Below, piece after piece: positions 1 through 8,364 of a stretch of DNA of 64,000 bases; position 1 is the stretch's first letter, and every line of letters begins with the position of its first letter. The position numbers and the translations under genes were made by a program. Below the pieces are notes generated by a model. The model did not search any database. It worked only from the letters and a program-made list of their open reading frames with translations, and was not told where the DNA came from. This DNA is from Bacillus sp. ISL-41 (GTDB taxonomy: Bacteria > Bacillota > Bacilli > Bacillales > Cytobacillaceae), in contig NZ_JAGGQP010000010.1 in the NCBI RefSeq assembly GCF_018613235.1, forward strand, positions 1 to 64,000, given 5' to 3'.

Positions 1-70
1 AAGAATTAAGGGGTCAGACCGGATTTCTATCAAAGTTGTCCGAAGTAGCCCTTAAATAGCTTCAATATGA

Positions 71-259
71 TTACTTAACTAACTTCTCAGGATTTTTCAC
101 CTTAATTGAAACAACTTCTCCGCAATCTAAACAAACTGTATAGAGCCTTTCTGATCCGATAGCCATTTTTTTATCCACTGGGCGGAGATTAATATAATCC
201 ATCGCCTGGACGAAAGAGCTTCCGCCGCAGCTACTACATTTCTTATCCTTAATATTCAT
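71..259 (-). CDS. Small zinc-ribbon-like protein
   Basis: A protein of about 62 residues with two CxxC pairs (CSSCGG near the N-terminus, CLDCGE near residue 47) that would bind one zinc ion. The rest is short and basic, with no enzymatic motif. An upstream in-frame ATG at 268 directly abuts the AAAGGGG ribosome binding site, so the ATG at 259, nine bases from GGGG, is the better start. The gene diverges from its rightward neighbour. Function is unknown; a nucleic-acid or protein-binding zinc knuckle is an inference from the cysteines only. Confidence 0.7.
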   Translation of the reverse strand: MNIKDKKCSSCGGSSFVQAMDYINLRPVDKKMAIGSERLYTVCLDCGEVVSIKVKNPEKLVK

Positions 260-412
260 AACGTTCATCCCCTTTCTATATATTTCCTAATACGATTCAA
301 TTGTGTAGAGGTTTCAACTTGTAACGAGAAAAGGAATTGTTTTACATTTAGGAAGGGAATTCGCTGGCTTTGTTGAATTAGTCTTCTATTGATTGTAAAG
401 GAGACGTTATCT

Positions 413-763
413 ATGGATCTAAAAGAACATATAAAACAATTAGAGGAAAAATTATTAACGCCAGAAGTCCGATCATCAAAAACGGAACTGAAAAAGTTAT
501 TGGCTGATGAGTTCTTTGAGTTTGGAAGTTCTGGAAGGGTTTTGTATAAGGATGAAGAAATTGAAGGTGGGATTGGGATAATCAAAGTTACATTAAGTGA
601 TTTCGATATTCATCTTTTATCGGAAAATATAGCCCTGGCGACATACCGAACTTTTAATGAACAGACGAAACAGCACGCGTTACGGAGTTCTATTTGGAAA
701 CAAAACGAGGGTGTATGGAAAATGGTTTTCCATCAAGGAACGAAAACAAATCCAACTTTTTAA
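413..763 (+). CDS. NTF2-like (DUF4440/SnoaL-type) small protein
   Basis: A 116-residue protein with the pattern of the cystatin-like NTF2 superfamily: an N-terminal helix, a region ending LADEFFEFGSSG, beta strands and a C-terminal W-x-W strand pair (SSIWKQNEGVWKMVFHQGT). Such folds form pockets for small ligands, but the family does not fix an activity. The ATG at 413 is preceded by AAAGGAGA at eight bases, so it is preferred over an upstream in-frame start at 389. A second NTF2-like protein lies at 32131-32517. Probably cytosolic; no signal peptide. Confidence 0.72.
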   Translation: MDLKEHIKQLEEKLLTPEVRSSKTELKKLLADEFFEFGSSGRVLYKDEEIEGGIGIIKVTLSDFDIHLLSENIALATYRTFNEQTKQHALRSSIWKQNEGVWKMVFHQGTKTNPTF

Positions 764-857
764 AACTTTGAAGAGAAGGATTAACAACATATTGAGCGAA
801 AAAGCAATCTGCGCAATAATGAAATGGTAATATTTTACTAATAAGGAGTAAGTGGGA

Positions 858-1001
858 ATGGATGATTTTACAAAAGAACTGAATAGAATGACCAAAAAGT
901 ATCCGGCTCTTACTACTATATTCTTAACACTTTGGATTTGGTATGCTTCCTATCATCTGGGAGTTAATATGGGAGAATTCTTCGCCAATATAAGGAATTG
1001 A
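858..1001 (+). CDS. Small single-pass membrane protein (47 aa)
   Basis: A short frame starts at an ATG nine bases after AAGGAG and ends with TGA at 999-1001. The first 16 residues are charged (MDDFTKELNRMTKK). Residues about 18-38 form one hydrophobic stretch rich in Leu, Trp and Tyr, consistent with one membrane helix. It sits between the NTF2-like gene and a lipoprotein gene, both on the same strand. No family is recognised. The good ribosome binding site is the main support. Confidence 0.6.
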   Translation: MDDFTKELNRMTKKYPALTTIFLTLWIWYASYHLGVNMGEFFANIRN

Positions 1002-1083
1002 GCATAAAGTTGAGCCGCCGGCATGTGAGATGGGGTATATATATTGGGTCGCAACGGTCATATAAGAGTTGAGGTGAAAGCGA

Positions 1084-1506
1084 ATGAAAAAGCCCATAAG
1101 CTTATTGATTTTAGTCTTGTCCATCCTGAGCGCTTGTACCAACAGTGACGAACCATACTGGGGATTAAGTGCAACTTTTACTAAGGATGGCAAGACCTTA
1201 TTTGGAACAGAGGATCAGTTTGGCATGACCAAATTGAATGGAGAAACCGATGAGCCTGAGTTTCCAGTGGGAAAAGGGAGACATTACAAGCTATATTTTT
1301 TGGACAATAGCAAAGATTTAACTGGTAAAAAGTATAAGATGATTGCGACACATAAAGATTCGAGTAAAACTATGGAACTTTACCAGCAAGAAATTATGGG
1401 TATGCAAAGTGAAGCAAAGTTTGGGCTTGACCAAAAGGGTCTTTGGAAGATTGATATATTAATTGACGATGAGGAATTTAGCAGTTTCGTAGTAGAAGCA
1501 AAATAG
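1084..1506 (+). CDS. Putative lipoprotein (140 aa)
   Basis: The N-terminus has two lysines, a hydrophobic run and the lipobox LSAC with Cys at residue 18, so the protein is probably lipidated and held on the outer face of the membrane. The mature part is hydrophilic, with a C-terminal strand pair around LWKIDILIDDEEFSSFVVEAK. The start ATG follows GAGGTGAAAGCG. No catalytic motif or named domain is recognised; an extracytoplasmic substrate-binding or stress lipoprotein is possible. A membrane protein follows 82 bases downstream on the same strand. Confidence 0.78.
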   Translation: MKKPISLLILVLSILSACTNSDEPYWGLSATFTKDGKTLFGTEDQFGMTKLNGETDEPEFPVGKGRHYKLYFLDNSKDLTGKKYKMIATHKDSSKTMELYQQEIMGMQSEAKFGLDQKGLWKIDILIDDEEFSSFVVEAK

Positions 1507-1588
1507 TGATCTAGGCAGCAAGAATAAGCGAACGCAAACAAAGATTACAGCAAAAATGGTTATTGATTGTAAAAATTGAGGTGTTCTT

Positions 1589-1996
1589 TTGGGTGAATTA
1601 CTATACGGCAATGAGGAAATTTATATCATTGTTTATTGCTTCATTTTATTGTGGATCAATCTCGACTACATAAAAGATTACAGAAAGATTAAAACGGGTC
1701 TTGGCGAAATATCTTCTGACGAAGAGCTGGAAGTGAATCCAGAAGGCTTGTCTATGGTACTCATTGATTTGATTTTTAATTTTTTCAGAAGATGGTTATT
1801 ATATATCCTTGCCGTGTTAATCACTGGAAATATATTAGTGGTAATCGCGTCCGTCATTTTATTTGCAATAAGCTTATATGATGTCTTATTTAATTACAGC
1901 CTGGCAAAGTTGAAAATATCAAACCTTAAATTTTACCTGGCAGGCCTGGATACAATTTATGTTTCGGTTTTTGTATTTTATCTGTTTCTCTCATAG
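1589..1996 (+). CDS. Membrane protein, unknown function (135 aa)
   Basis: TTG start placed after GAGGTG. There are three likely membrane helices: residues about 9-27, 70-98 and 110-134. A charged cytoplasmic loop of about 40 residues (KDYRKIKTGLGEISSDEELE) joins the first two. No conserved family is recognised. It follows the lipoprotein gene closely and may be cotranscribed with it, but no junction overlap proves this. Confidence 0.7.
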   Translation: MGELLYGNEEIYIIVYCFILLWINLDYIKDYRKIKTGLGEISSDEELEVNPEGLSMVLIDLIFNFFRRWLLYILAVLITGNILVVIASVILFAISLYDVLFNYSLAKLKISNLKFYLAGLDTIYVSVFVFYLFLS

Positions 1997-2037
1997 AATC
2001 TTGTGATAAATCATCCCCCGGATTTATCCGCCAATTG

Positions 2038-2055
2038 AAAGGAGTATTGATGTAG
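2038..2055 (+). promoter_or_regulatory. Strong SD followed by TTG-ATG-TAG in the MFS leader
   Basis: AAAGGAG at 2038-2044 is followed by TATTGATGTAG, a start codon directly followed by a stop (ATG at 2050, TAG at 2053). It lies 73 bases before the MFS start and has no long open frame of its own. A near-identical arrangement is on the minus strand at 15458-15479. A ribosome-binding mRNA stabiliser or a minimal leader peptide are both possible; this is inference. Confidence 0.4.
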
Positions 2056-2122
2056 ATGAATTGTCCAATCTAAATTTTCCCGCTGTTAAAATGAACATTA
2101 TATTTTATACGGGGGATTATAA

Positions 2123-3331
2123 ATGAATTGGAATAAGAACTTTACTTTATTGTTGATCGGTCAATCTCTCGCCAATATGGGCGATGTACTATATATGGTA
2201 AGTGTGATTAGTACAATTTTTGTCATAACTGGCTCAGCAACGGCAGCGTCTTTCGTTCCATTTACGATTACTTCATCCATGTTCGTATCCAGCCTTTTGA
2301 CACCACTTTTGATCGGAAAAGTTAATTTGAAGTGGTTAATGGCTGGAACTCAGATCGGGAAGACTCTTTTGCTAGTTATTCTTGGGTTAGTTCTGATTGG
2401 ATTAACAGCTGCCGATTTTTACTGGATTTACTTAATTATAGGATTGATTGCCTTCCTGGATGGCTGTGCAAATCCAATCAGCCAGACCTTGATTCCTCAC
2501 TATGTGAAACCTGAGGACTTAGTGCAGGCGAACGGAATTACAGAAACGGTTACGCAAACACTTCAGGCATTGATGTGGTTTATAGGCAGTTTGTTTTTGC
2601 TTGTGTTGAATCCACCGCTGCTAGTCTGGTTAGTTGGAGTCTTATTTGCCATATCAAGCGGCCTCCTTTGCTTATTGGATGCTGTCGTTCATAAGACTAC
2701 AGAGTCGAAGGGGAAACTTGAGCAAATAAAAGAAGGATGGCTAACCATAGCAGACACGAAAGTTCTGCGAAAAATTGGCTGGATTAATGTATATGAAACA
2801 TTTGCTGGTACGGTGTGGATTGCGGCTATTTTATTGGTATTTGTCAGTGATGCTCTCCATGCAGCCGAGAAATGGTGGGGTTTTATCAACGGTGCTTTCT
2901 TTGCAGGCTTGATCATGGGAAGTATTTATTGTATAAAATACTTCTCATTTATTGAGCGGAAATTAGGAGCTTTTATTTTGGCAGGTTCCTTTGCGGGTTT
3001 CCTGGCGACAATCTTGTTCAGTTTAAATAGTGTACCAGCTATTGCCCTGGTTCTATCGTTGATTGTAGGGATATCTGTACAGCTAAAAAGCATTCCTCAA
3101 CAAACAATCATCCAAACTAGTGTGCCAATAGAACGGTTGGCAACGGTTTATACCTCTTTAGGTGCTATTGGAACAGGCGTGTTCGGAATAGGATCACTAG
3201 TTATGGGCTTCCTTGCAGATTTGCTGGGGGTTAGATTCGTATTCGTTATTTCTGGTTTATTGCTTATGGTGGTAAGCGTCATTGTTAATAAAAACAACCA
3301 GTTGTTTATCAAAAAAGTAATGGAACAGTAA
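2123..3331 (+). CDS. MFS transporter, drug-efflux type
   Basis: A 402-residue protein with about 12 hydrophobic helices in two halves separated by a charged loop near residues 190-205 (HKTTESKGKLEQIKEGW). The length and the N-terminal FTLLLIGQSLANMGD pattern fit the major facilitator superfamily, drug:H+ antiporter branch (MFS_1/MFS_3). It would export small molecules using the proton gradient; the substrate cannot be read from sequence. The start ATG follows GGGGGATTATAA. A terminator hairpin follows the stop codon, so it is probably transcribed alone. Its leader carries the odd SD/ATG-TAG element at 2038. Confidence 0.88.
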   Translation: MNWNKNFTLLLIGQSLANMGDVLYMVSVISTIFVITGSATAASFVPFTITSSMFVSSLLTPLLIGKVNLKWLMAGTQIGKTLLLVILGLVLIGLTAADFYWIYLIIGLIAFLDGCANPISQTLIPHYVKPEDLVQANGITETVTQTLQALMWFIGSLFLLVLNPPLLVWLVGVLFAISSGLLCLLDAVVHKTTESKGKLEQIKEGWLTIADTKVLRKIGWINVYETFAGTVWIAAILLVFVSDALHAAEKWWGFINGAFFAGLIMGSIYCIKYFSFIERKLGAFILAGSFAGFLATILFSLNSVPAIALVLSLIVGISVQLKSIPQQTIIQTSVPIERLATVYTSLGAIGTGVFGIGSLVMGFLADLLGVRFVFVISGLLLMVVSVIVNKNNQLFIKKVMEQ

Positions 3332-3335
3332 GTAG

Positions 3336-3376
3336 AAGAGGAGGATTTTGTTATTATGGCAAAATCCTTCTTTTTT
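3336..3376 (+). terminator. Rho-independent terminator after MFS gene
   Basis: GGATTTTG (3343-3350) pairs with CAAAATCC (3360-3367), followed by TTCTTTTTT. It starts a few bases after the MFS stop codon. Confidence 0.8.
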
Positions 3377-3424
3377 AAAAAAACTCTGTTATTTATCTAT
3401 TGTTGATTTTCTTGTAGGTATAAG

Positions 3425-3622
3425 CAATTATAAGCGGAGAATTTCCGGCTATTGTATACAGATGCCCCTTATATAGCAGAAATAAGCGGAGATATTCCGG
3501 TTAACTGATAAAAATATGAAAAAATCCAACGATTTTGATTAAATAAGCGGAAAAAATACCCTTATTTTTAAGAAAACAAGGGTTGTTTCCAATTTAAGCG
3601 GAAACTTTCGGTTTATTTTTAA
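3425..3622 (+). repeat. Four spaced AAGCGGA intergenic repeats
   Basis: The 362-base gap between the MFS and ParB-like genes holds four copies of a (A)TAAGCGGA(G)A motif, with AAGCGGA at 3432, 3484, 3545 and 3596, spaced 52, 61 and 51 bases. The first two continue into A-T-TCCGG, so each can form a small hairpin between AAGCGGA and TTCCGG. The third continues into an AT-rich inverted segment ending in CCCTTATT. No open frame is credible here. The copies are too degenerate for CRISPR repeats. Confidence 0.6.
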
Positions 3623-3693
3623 AATGCTAAATCAAAAATCCAGACCCTTTAAAAAAACTAGTATATTTGTAAAACAGAATTAGGAGGATTGAC

Positions 3694-4335
3694 ATGCAGC
3701 ATGGTAAAATCGAGATTTATGAAAAAGAATCTCGTGATTTTAAGCCCTTTACCCATTTTCATTCACGAATTCAGGAGATGAAGAACAAGTCCGGTTATGG
3801 AAATGAAGTTGCCAGGAAGTGGACGGAGATTGTGAATGGAAATCTGATCAGTGAAACGTACCCGGTCATTCATCCAATTGGAAAGGAGACATTTTCCTTG
3901 TATGCAGAGTTCCCGACAGGAGTGTTTGAATATACCTTAGACATTGACGGGGCCACAGCTTTAATAAAAGATAAGAGGAATAAGCCAGTAAACTTTTCAC
4001 CAAAGAACATTATTGAATCTGTTGACCCAGGTAATATAAATAAAGATCCCAATCGAATAAAACCCAATCATAAAAATCCTGTCATGGTCCTTCAAAGTCG
4101 ATATCTAACCGATAATAAGCCCTATTGTATTAATGGGAATCACCGGATATTCAAAGCCTATCGAAATAATGATCCGCTGATAGAAGTTTTTATATTTAAA
4201 GAGTTAGAGTTTGTTCCGTTCTTTTACGATGTTCTAAGTAAAGCACTTTACTATTTTGAAATGGACTACGTGAATATTATGACGGAGCAGAGTGAAATAG
4301 GCACATTTACGTACGATTTTTCTCGAAGGCTGTAG
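3694..4335 (+). CDS. ParB/sulfiredoxin-fold-like protein (213 aa)
   Basis: Residues about 148-170 read CINGNHRIFKAYRNND followed by IEVFIF. This resembles the G-x-H-R box and following strand of ParB-like nuclease/ATPase N-terminal domains. The rest is not recognised, and no helix-turn-helix follows, so a chromosome-segregation role is not implied. ATG follows AGGAGGATTGAC. The gene ends at a strong bidirectional terminator shared with the convergent ABC operon. The family assignment rests on one motif and is tentative. Confidence 0.55.
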   Translation: MQHGKIEIYEKESRDFKPFTHFHSRIQEMKNKSGYGNEVARKWTEIVNGNLISETYPVIHPIGKETFSLYAEFPTGVFEYTLDIDGATALIKDKRNKPVNFSPKNIIESVDPGNINKDPNRIKPNHKNPVMVLQSRYLTDNKPYCINGNHRIFKAYRNNDPLIEVFIFKELEFVPFFYDVLSKALYYFEMDYVNIMTEQSEIGTFTYDFSRRL

Positions 4336-4362
4336 CGATTTCTAATCATTTATGTACGAAGC

Positions 4363-4390
4363 AAAAGGCATTGCACCTGCAATGCCTTTT
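4363..4390. terminator. Bidirectional terminator between convergent genes
   Basis: AAAAGGCATTGC (4363-4374) and GCAATGCCTTTT (4379-4390) form a 12 bp stem with a 4-base loop, with A and T tracts on the two sides. It lies between the ParB-like gene (rightward) and the ABC operon (leftward). Confidence 0.88.
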
Positions 4391-4405
4391 GATGTGTTCT
4401 TCTAA

Positions 4406-5194
4406 TCAATCAAATTCCATTGTTCCTTTTGACCTGGACTGGTATTCGGCGAATTTTAGCAGTAGGAAGCTGATGGCGAAGAATGCAATGCCTAACAAGA
4501 TTTCTTCGCCTAAAAGGACTGCCACATTTGAATAATTCCCATCGTTTAAAATGTCCTTTGTAAGTTGGACGCCTCTTGTCAGTGGTATGAACTGCCCGAG
4601 GAGCTGCAGCCATTCTGGCATCCGGGAATAAGGATAGTTAGCACCACTCAATAAAAGTAACAGACTTGCCAGCAGGTTTGACCATAGGTGCATAGAAGGG
4701 GACCAGAGACAAAAGGTTCCGAGTATTAGGCCAAGCCCAGAAGCTGAGAAGATCGAACAGAGCCAAATAATCAGCAGCACGAGACCTTCTTTTAAAGAAA
4801 TCGTTAACTGAAAAAGAAGAATTCCAAACCCCAATCCAATCGCAGCGGTCACCAGTCCATTTAAGACGTGCGCGATGGATCGTGATAAAAATAAGTTTAC
4901 TTTATTGTAGGGTGTGGCCATGACTAGGGGAAGTGTTCCCATCCAGCGGTCGGAGGTGATGACCGACATAATTCCAAACACTGCATTTAATACACAAAGC
5001 AGTAGCGCATTGGCTGCTACATAACCTAATAGATTTTCCCCTTTGTACACATAGTTTACTAACATGGAAAAGAAAATTAGCTGGCTGAGAGGACTGAGGA
5101 CCATCACGAATAGATATACCTTAGGATCCAGCCAGCCAAATAATGCTTTATACGATAGAAAACCGTGACGGATAAATCGTTGAACAGCTTCCAT
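4406..5194 (-). CDS. ABC-2 type transporter permease
   Basis: A 262-residue integral membrane protein with about six hydrophobic helices and an ABC-2-like C-terminal segment ending WLQLLGQFIPLTRGVQLTKD. It is the last gene of a three-gene leftward operon and starts only two bases after the stop of the first permease. Together the two permeases would form the export channel driven by the ATPase at 5976-6956. Substrate is unknown; antimicrobial or antibiotic export is typical of ABC-2 systems with a local regulator. Confidence 0.86.
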   Translation of the reverse strand: MEAVQRFIRHGFLSYKALFGWLDPKVYLFVMVLSPLSQLIFFSMLVNYVYKGENLLGYVAANALLLCVLNAVFGIMSVITSDRWMGTLPLVMATPYNKVNLFLSRSIAHVLNGLVTAAIGLGFGILLFQLTISLKEGLVLLIIWLCSIFSASGLGLILGTFCLWSPSMHLWSNLLASLLLLLSGANYPYSRMPEWLQLLGQFIPLTRGVQLTKDILNDGNYSNVAVLLGEEILLGIAFFAISFLLLKFAEYQSRSKGTMEFD

Positions 5195-5196
5195 TG

Positions 5197-5979
5197 TTAA
5201 TACACCCCCAACTTTCCGTGAAATCTAGCCTTTTTATCCATCAATCGATAGAAATACACTCCAACGAGAATGTACAGCACTGTAAGAGAAACTAGGGCTG
5301 AAAAAGAAATTAGCACTGAGTGTGAAGAGAGCGTTTCAATAGTCACATCCCGTAAAAGTTGGATTGCCCAGGTGGGAGGCAATACGTATGAGATTCCTTG
5401 AACCCAGGCTGGCAAATACGAAATCGGAAATAAAAAGCCGCAAATTAGGTAAATAGGATACTCAATGAAATTCATTAACGCTTCCGCTTGCCTGGAAAGG
5501 GTAAAGGAGAGCGCAAGAAAGAAAGAGAAAACAGCCAGTGACAGCAGGACGAATAGTAGTGCTGTTAAAAAGATCCACGGATGATAAAAGACAAGGTCTA
5601 ATTGGAAGACAAATTTTAAATAAACAAAAGACAAAATCATTGAAATAAGTCCCCATAATGTATTTGCAATGATTTTTCCAATCAGAGTGACTGCGAACGG
5701 AACTGGCGAGATAAAAATGATTTCGAGTGTTCCATAAAATCGTTCTCTGTTCACATCACTTGCAGATGAAAAAACAATCGAAGACCAAAGAGCCATGAAT
5801 CCTGAGCCCAATACGACATAATGGAACAAAGTTTCGGGTGAGTCTTTTCCGTAAATAAAGATCGCCAATGTTGAATAAAAAAGCGGTGAAATCCAGATGA
5901 TGAACTTAAACATCGGCCGTGCAATTGATAGCTTCATATGGACCAGGATGGTATGAAGAAGGGACGCAGCTAGACTCAT
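5197..5979 (-). CDS. ABC-2 type transporter permease
   Basis: A 260-residue membrane protein with about six helices. The segment SDVNRERFYGTLEIIFISPVP matches the cytoplasmic loop of ABC-2 permeases, and ISYLPAWVQGISYVLPPTWAIQLLRD is the usual C-terminal amphipathic region. Its ATG overlaps the ATPase stop codon by four bases (ATGA), showing translational coupling. It pairs with the downstream permease as a heterodimeric channel. Confidence 0.88.
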   Translation of the reverse strand: MSLAASLLHTILVHMKLSIARPMFKFIIWISPLFYSTLAIFIYGKDSPETLFHYVVLGSGFMALWSSIVFSSASDVNRERFYGTLEIIFISPVPFAVTLIGKIIANTLWGLISMILSFVYLKFVFQLDLVFYHPWIFLTALLFVLLSLAVFSFFLALSFTLSRQAEALMNFIEYPIYLICGFLFPISYLPAWVQGISYVLPPTWAIQLLRDVTIETLSSHSVLISFSALVSLTVLYILVGVYFYRLMDKKARFHGKLGVY

Positions 5980-6956
5980 GATGCATTCTCTCCAATCGTT
6001 CTAACATATACATCCTCAAGTGTTGGATTCGAAATTGTTAAATTGGTAATCACAGAGTTTTTCATAGAATCATAAATAAATGGCACGACAAGCTGGGGTT
6101 CTGTTGTCTGGATCCTTAATGTAAAGGCAAAATCCTGTCGGTCAACTTTTATGTGCTGAATGCTTTTATGATTCTTTATTGAATCAATTTGCGATGATGA
6201 TGCTCCCAGGACCGAGCAATCGATAATCGACATGTTATCTACCTTTTTCTTCAAATTGTAAGGGCTATCGATGTCGATTATTTCCCCTTTATTAATGAAG
6301 GCAATGCGATCACATAATTCGTCTGCTTCATACATGTAATGAGTTGTCAGCAGAATCGTCGTCCCTTGGTTATTTAGTTTCCGCATTGTCTCGCGAAGCT
6401 GCCTGGCGCTTACAGGATCAAGGCCGATAGAAGGCTCGTCAAGAAACAGAATCTCCGGATTGTTCACAAGCCCTCTTGCAATTTGTAACCGCTGCTTCAT
6501 TCCTTTTGAGAAGGTCTCAACCTTTTGATGGGCAACATCATGAAGGCCAACGAGTTTCAGTAAATCTTCAATTCTACTTTTCTTGATAGATTGAGGGATT
6601 TTATAAAGGTCTGCAAAATACGAAAGATTGTCGTAAGCCGATAGCCGCCAGTATAAGTTCCGTTCACCACCAAGGATAAAATTGATTTTCGGCCTCAAAA
6701 GTCGGTGATCTGCTGCCGGATCAAGACCTAAGATGGACACATTACCTGAATGGGGGATCAGCATCGTAGACAATATTTTAATCATCGTTGTTTTACCGGC
6801 GCCATTAGGACCCAACAAGCCAAAGATTTCCCCTTTCTTCACTGAAAAAGAAACTCCTTTTAGTGCTTCTACCTTCTTCTTTTCTTTCTTGAATATACCT
6901 ACTTCCGTTGTGTAAGCTCGAGTAACATTTTTCACTTCAATTACATTTTGGTTCAT
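5976..6956 (-). CDS. ABC transporter ATP-binding protein (ABC-2 exporter)
   Basis: A 326-residue nucleotide-binding subunit. Walker A GPNGAGKT lies at 49-56, the signature FSKGMKQ at 149-155, Walker B ILFLDEP at 169-175 and the H-loop His near 206. About 100 further residues form the C-terminal extension typical of DrrA-like exporters. It is the first gene of the export operon and overlaps the next gene by four bases. The motif INFILGGERNLYWRL is shared in form with the ATPase at 63285 (GGERGVYGRL), so the two are close paralogues. The promoter and a palindromic operator lie just upstream. Confidence 0.93.
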   Translation of the reverse strand: MNQNVIEVKNVTRAYTTEVGIFKKEKKKVEALKGVSFSVKKGEIFGLLGPNGAGKTTMIKILSTMLIPHSGNVSILGLDPAADHRLLRPKINFILGGERNLYWRLSAYDNLSYFADLYKIPQSIKKSRIEDLLKLVGLHDVAHQKVETFSKGMKQRLQIARGLVNNPEILFLDEPSIGLDPVSARQLRETMRKLNNQGTTILLTTHYMYEADELCDRIAFINKGEIIDIDSPYNLKKKVDNMSIIDCSVLGASSSQIDSIKNHKSIQHIKVDRQDFAFTLRIQTTEPQLVVPFIYDSMKNSVITNLTISNPTLEDVYVRTIGENAS

Positions 6957-6982
6957 GTCTTCGCCTCCAATGTAATATAGTT

Positions 6983-7023
6983 ATCTTATAAGATGATTAT
7001 ATTATGATGTTTGGTAAAGTCAA
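6983..7023 (-). promoter_or_regulatory. Promoter and palindromic operator of the ABC operon
   Basis: On the minus strand, TTGACT (7023-7018) and TATAAT (7001-6996) are separated by 16 bases. The perfect palindrome ATCTTATAAGAT (6983-6994) covers the expected transcription start. The adjacent ArsR-type gene is the obvious candidate repressor. The TTATAA core also occurs in the regulator's own upstream region near 8128. Confidence 0.75.
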
Positions 7024-7034
7024 CCATTTTTTAC

Positions 7035-7069
7035 ATAAAAAAAGCCTAATCCTCTGTGGGGATTAGACT
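7035..7069 (-). terminator. Terminator of the ArsR-type gene
   Basis: Read leftward, AGTCTAATCC and GGATTAGGCT form a stem (7043-7069), followed by TTTTTTT. The stem touches the stop codon of the regulator gene. Confidence 0.85.
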
Positions 7070-8099
7070 ATAACTTAGGGCTTATAAATTCTTGCAATTG
7101 TTTTAAAGTTGCCTCTGCATGTTCCTGGTTATAGGAAAAATACTTAATCGTCCCTACTTTTTCTTCTTTCACAAAACCAGCTTTCTTCAAAAGTTCCAGA
7201 TGGTGCGAGACGGTGGCCGTTGTAATTCCGAGGTACTCGGAAATTTTGGCACCGTATTCCTTATTCCGTGTGAGCATTCTTAAAATAAGGATTCGATTCC
7301 GGTCAGAAAGTGCTTTTAGTTGGACTTCCAGTTCGGCACTTTTTTTTCGATAATCGACAAGTGGTGCATCAACACCATAGATGATGATACATGTCTTAGA
7401 ATCGAAAATCCTGATTCGATTAGCGGCAAAAAAGTACGAGGGAATAAAGTAATACACTTGATATAAGCTTGTTCGTCTGAACGTTTTTCCCATTATGTAT
7501 TGAGCTAACGCCAATGGTTCCATGTCGATCGATTTCACTTTATCAATGGATTCCTGGACAAGGTTGGTTATTTTTGTAAGCTCGTCTCTGAAAGCCTCGG
7601 ATTGCGAAGCAGTTAACAGGAGAGATATAAAGCTCTTTCGGAAATCAGGCAGGTTGTTTAGAATATCTTGCATCGTTGATTTTTTTTCAACGGTTTCCCA
7701 CCAGATCGTATCTTCGATAGATCTAAGCTTCTCTGGATCCTTGATCAATTCTTTAATTTGTTTTTCCGGAATAGACTCGCCAAAAAAGTGATACAAAAAA
7801 TCAGGATCACTAAGAGTAGAGATCTTTTCAAGAAACAGTTCTACATCATGAAAATAAGGACAAGGCAGAAGGAAATTAAAAAGGAATGTGAAACTCCAAT
7901 CGGTTTTTGAATCCCAAAAATCCAGGAATTTTGCGGAGTTTTTATCCAGTTCCTTGACTAGTTGACCATATAAGCGGTCCTTTTCTTTTCTGGAATCAAG
8001 TAAAGACGAAGTAAAAGCAATAAATTCCACAACAGTTGAGTGAAAATGCTCTACAACGACTTCATCTGCTTTTGTGCGGCTGTCCCACTCTAATGACAT
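7068..8099 (-). CDS. ArsR-family winged-helix regulator, long form (343 aa)
   Basis: The last 90 residues form an ArsR winged helix: ALSDRNRILILRML, then a recognition helix around GITTATVSHHLELLKKAG, then a wing near VGTIKYFSY. The first 240 residues are an unrecognised, mainly helical sensing domain; long ArsR proteins of this build (DUF5937-like) are known in Bacillaceae. It lies just upstream of the ABC-2 operon on the same strand, separated from it by its own terminator and the operon promoter, so it is probably a ligand-responsive repressor of that exporter and possibly of itself. No metal-binding cysteine cluster is evident. Confidence 0.85.
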   Translation of the reverse strand: MSLEWDSRTKADEVVVEHFHSTVVEFIAFTSSLLDSRKEKDRLYGQLVKELDKNSAKFLDFWDSKTDWSFTFLFNFLLPCPYFHDVELFLEKISTLSDPDFLYHFFGESIPEKQIKELIKDPEKLRSIEDTIWWETVEKKSTMQDILNNLPDFRKSFISLLLTASQSEAFRDELTKITNLVQESIDKVKSIDMEPLALAQYIMGKTFRRTSLYQVYYFIPSYFFAANRIRIFDSKTCIIIYGVDAPLVDYRKKSAELEVQLKALSDRNRILILRMLTRNKEYGAKISEYLGITTATVSHHLELLKKAGFVKEEKVGTIKYFSYNQEHAEATLKQLQEFISPKL

Positions 8100-8265
8100 A
8101 TAAACACCTCATTTCATACATGTTTATTATAAGGCAATCGTCTAATAAAGGAAACAAGGAAAGTTCATAAAGGTTTTTAAGGTTCAATATGTATATTTAA
8201 GCAGGGCTTTATTAACAGACTCAGTAATTATTAAGCATTATTAAATCAGGTTATGCAAGAGTGTT

Positions 8266-8325
8266 TTCCATTTTTCGACAATCTCAGGAAGGATTATCGC
8301 ACTTTTTTATTGAATACTTATGTAA
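8266..8325 (+). repeat. Degenerate copy of the dispersed terminator-like repeat
   Basis: The segment ends CAGGAAGGATTATCGCAC then TTTTTTATTGAA, matching the right arm and tail of the repeat family seen at 13662-13746. The left arm is worn. The remainder of 8100-8364 has no credible gene. Confidence 0.5.
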
Positions 8326-8364
8326 GTAAGAATGAAAAGTTCAGTTTTTTAAAGGGAGAAAAGT

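Noticed and set aside
3425-3622. Possible CRISPR array
   Set aside because: Repeat cores are only 7-10 bases, the flanks are degenerate and no cas genes are near.
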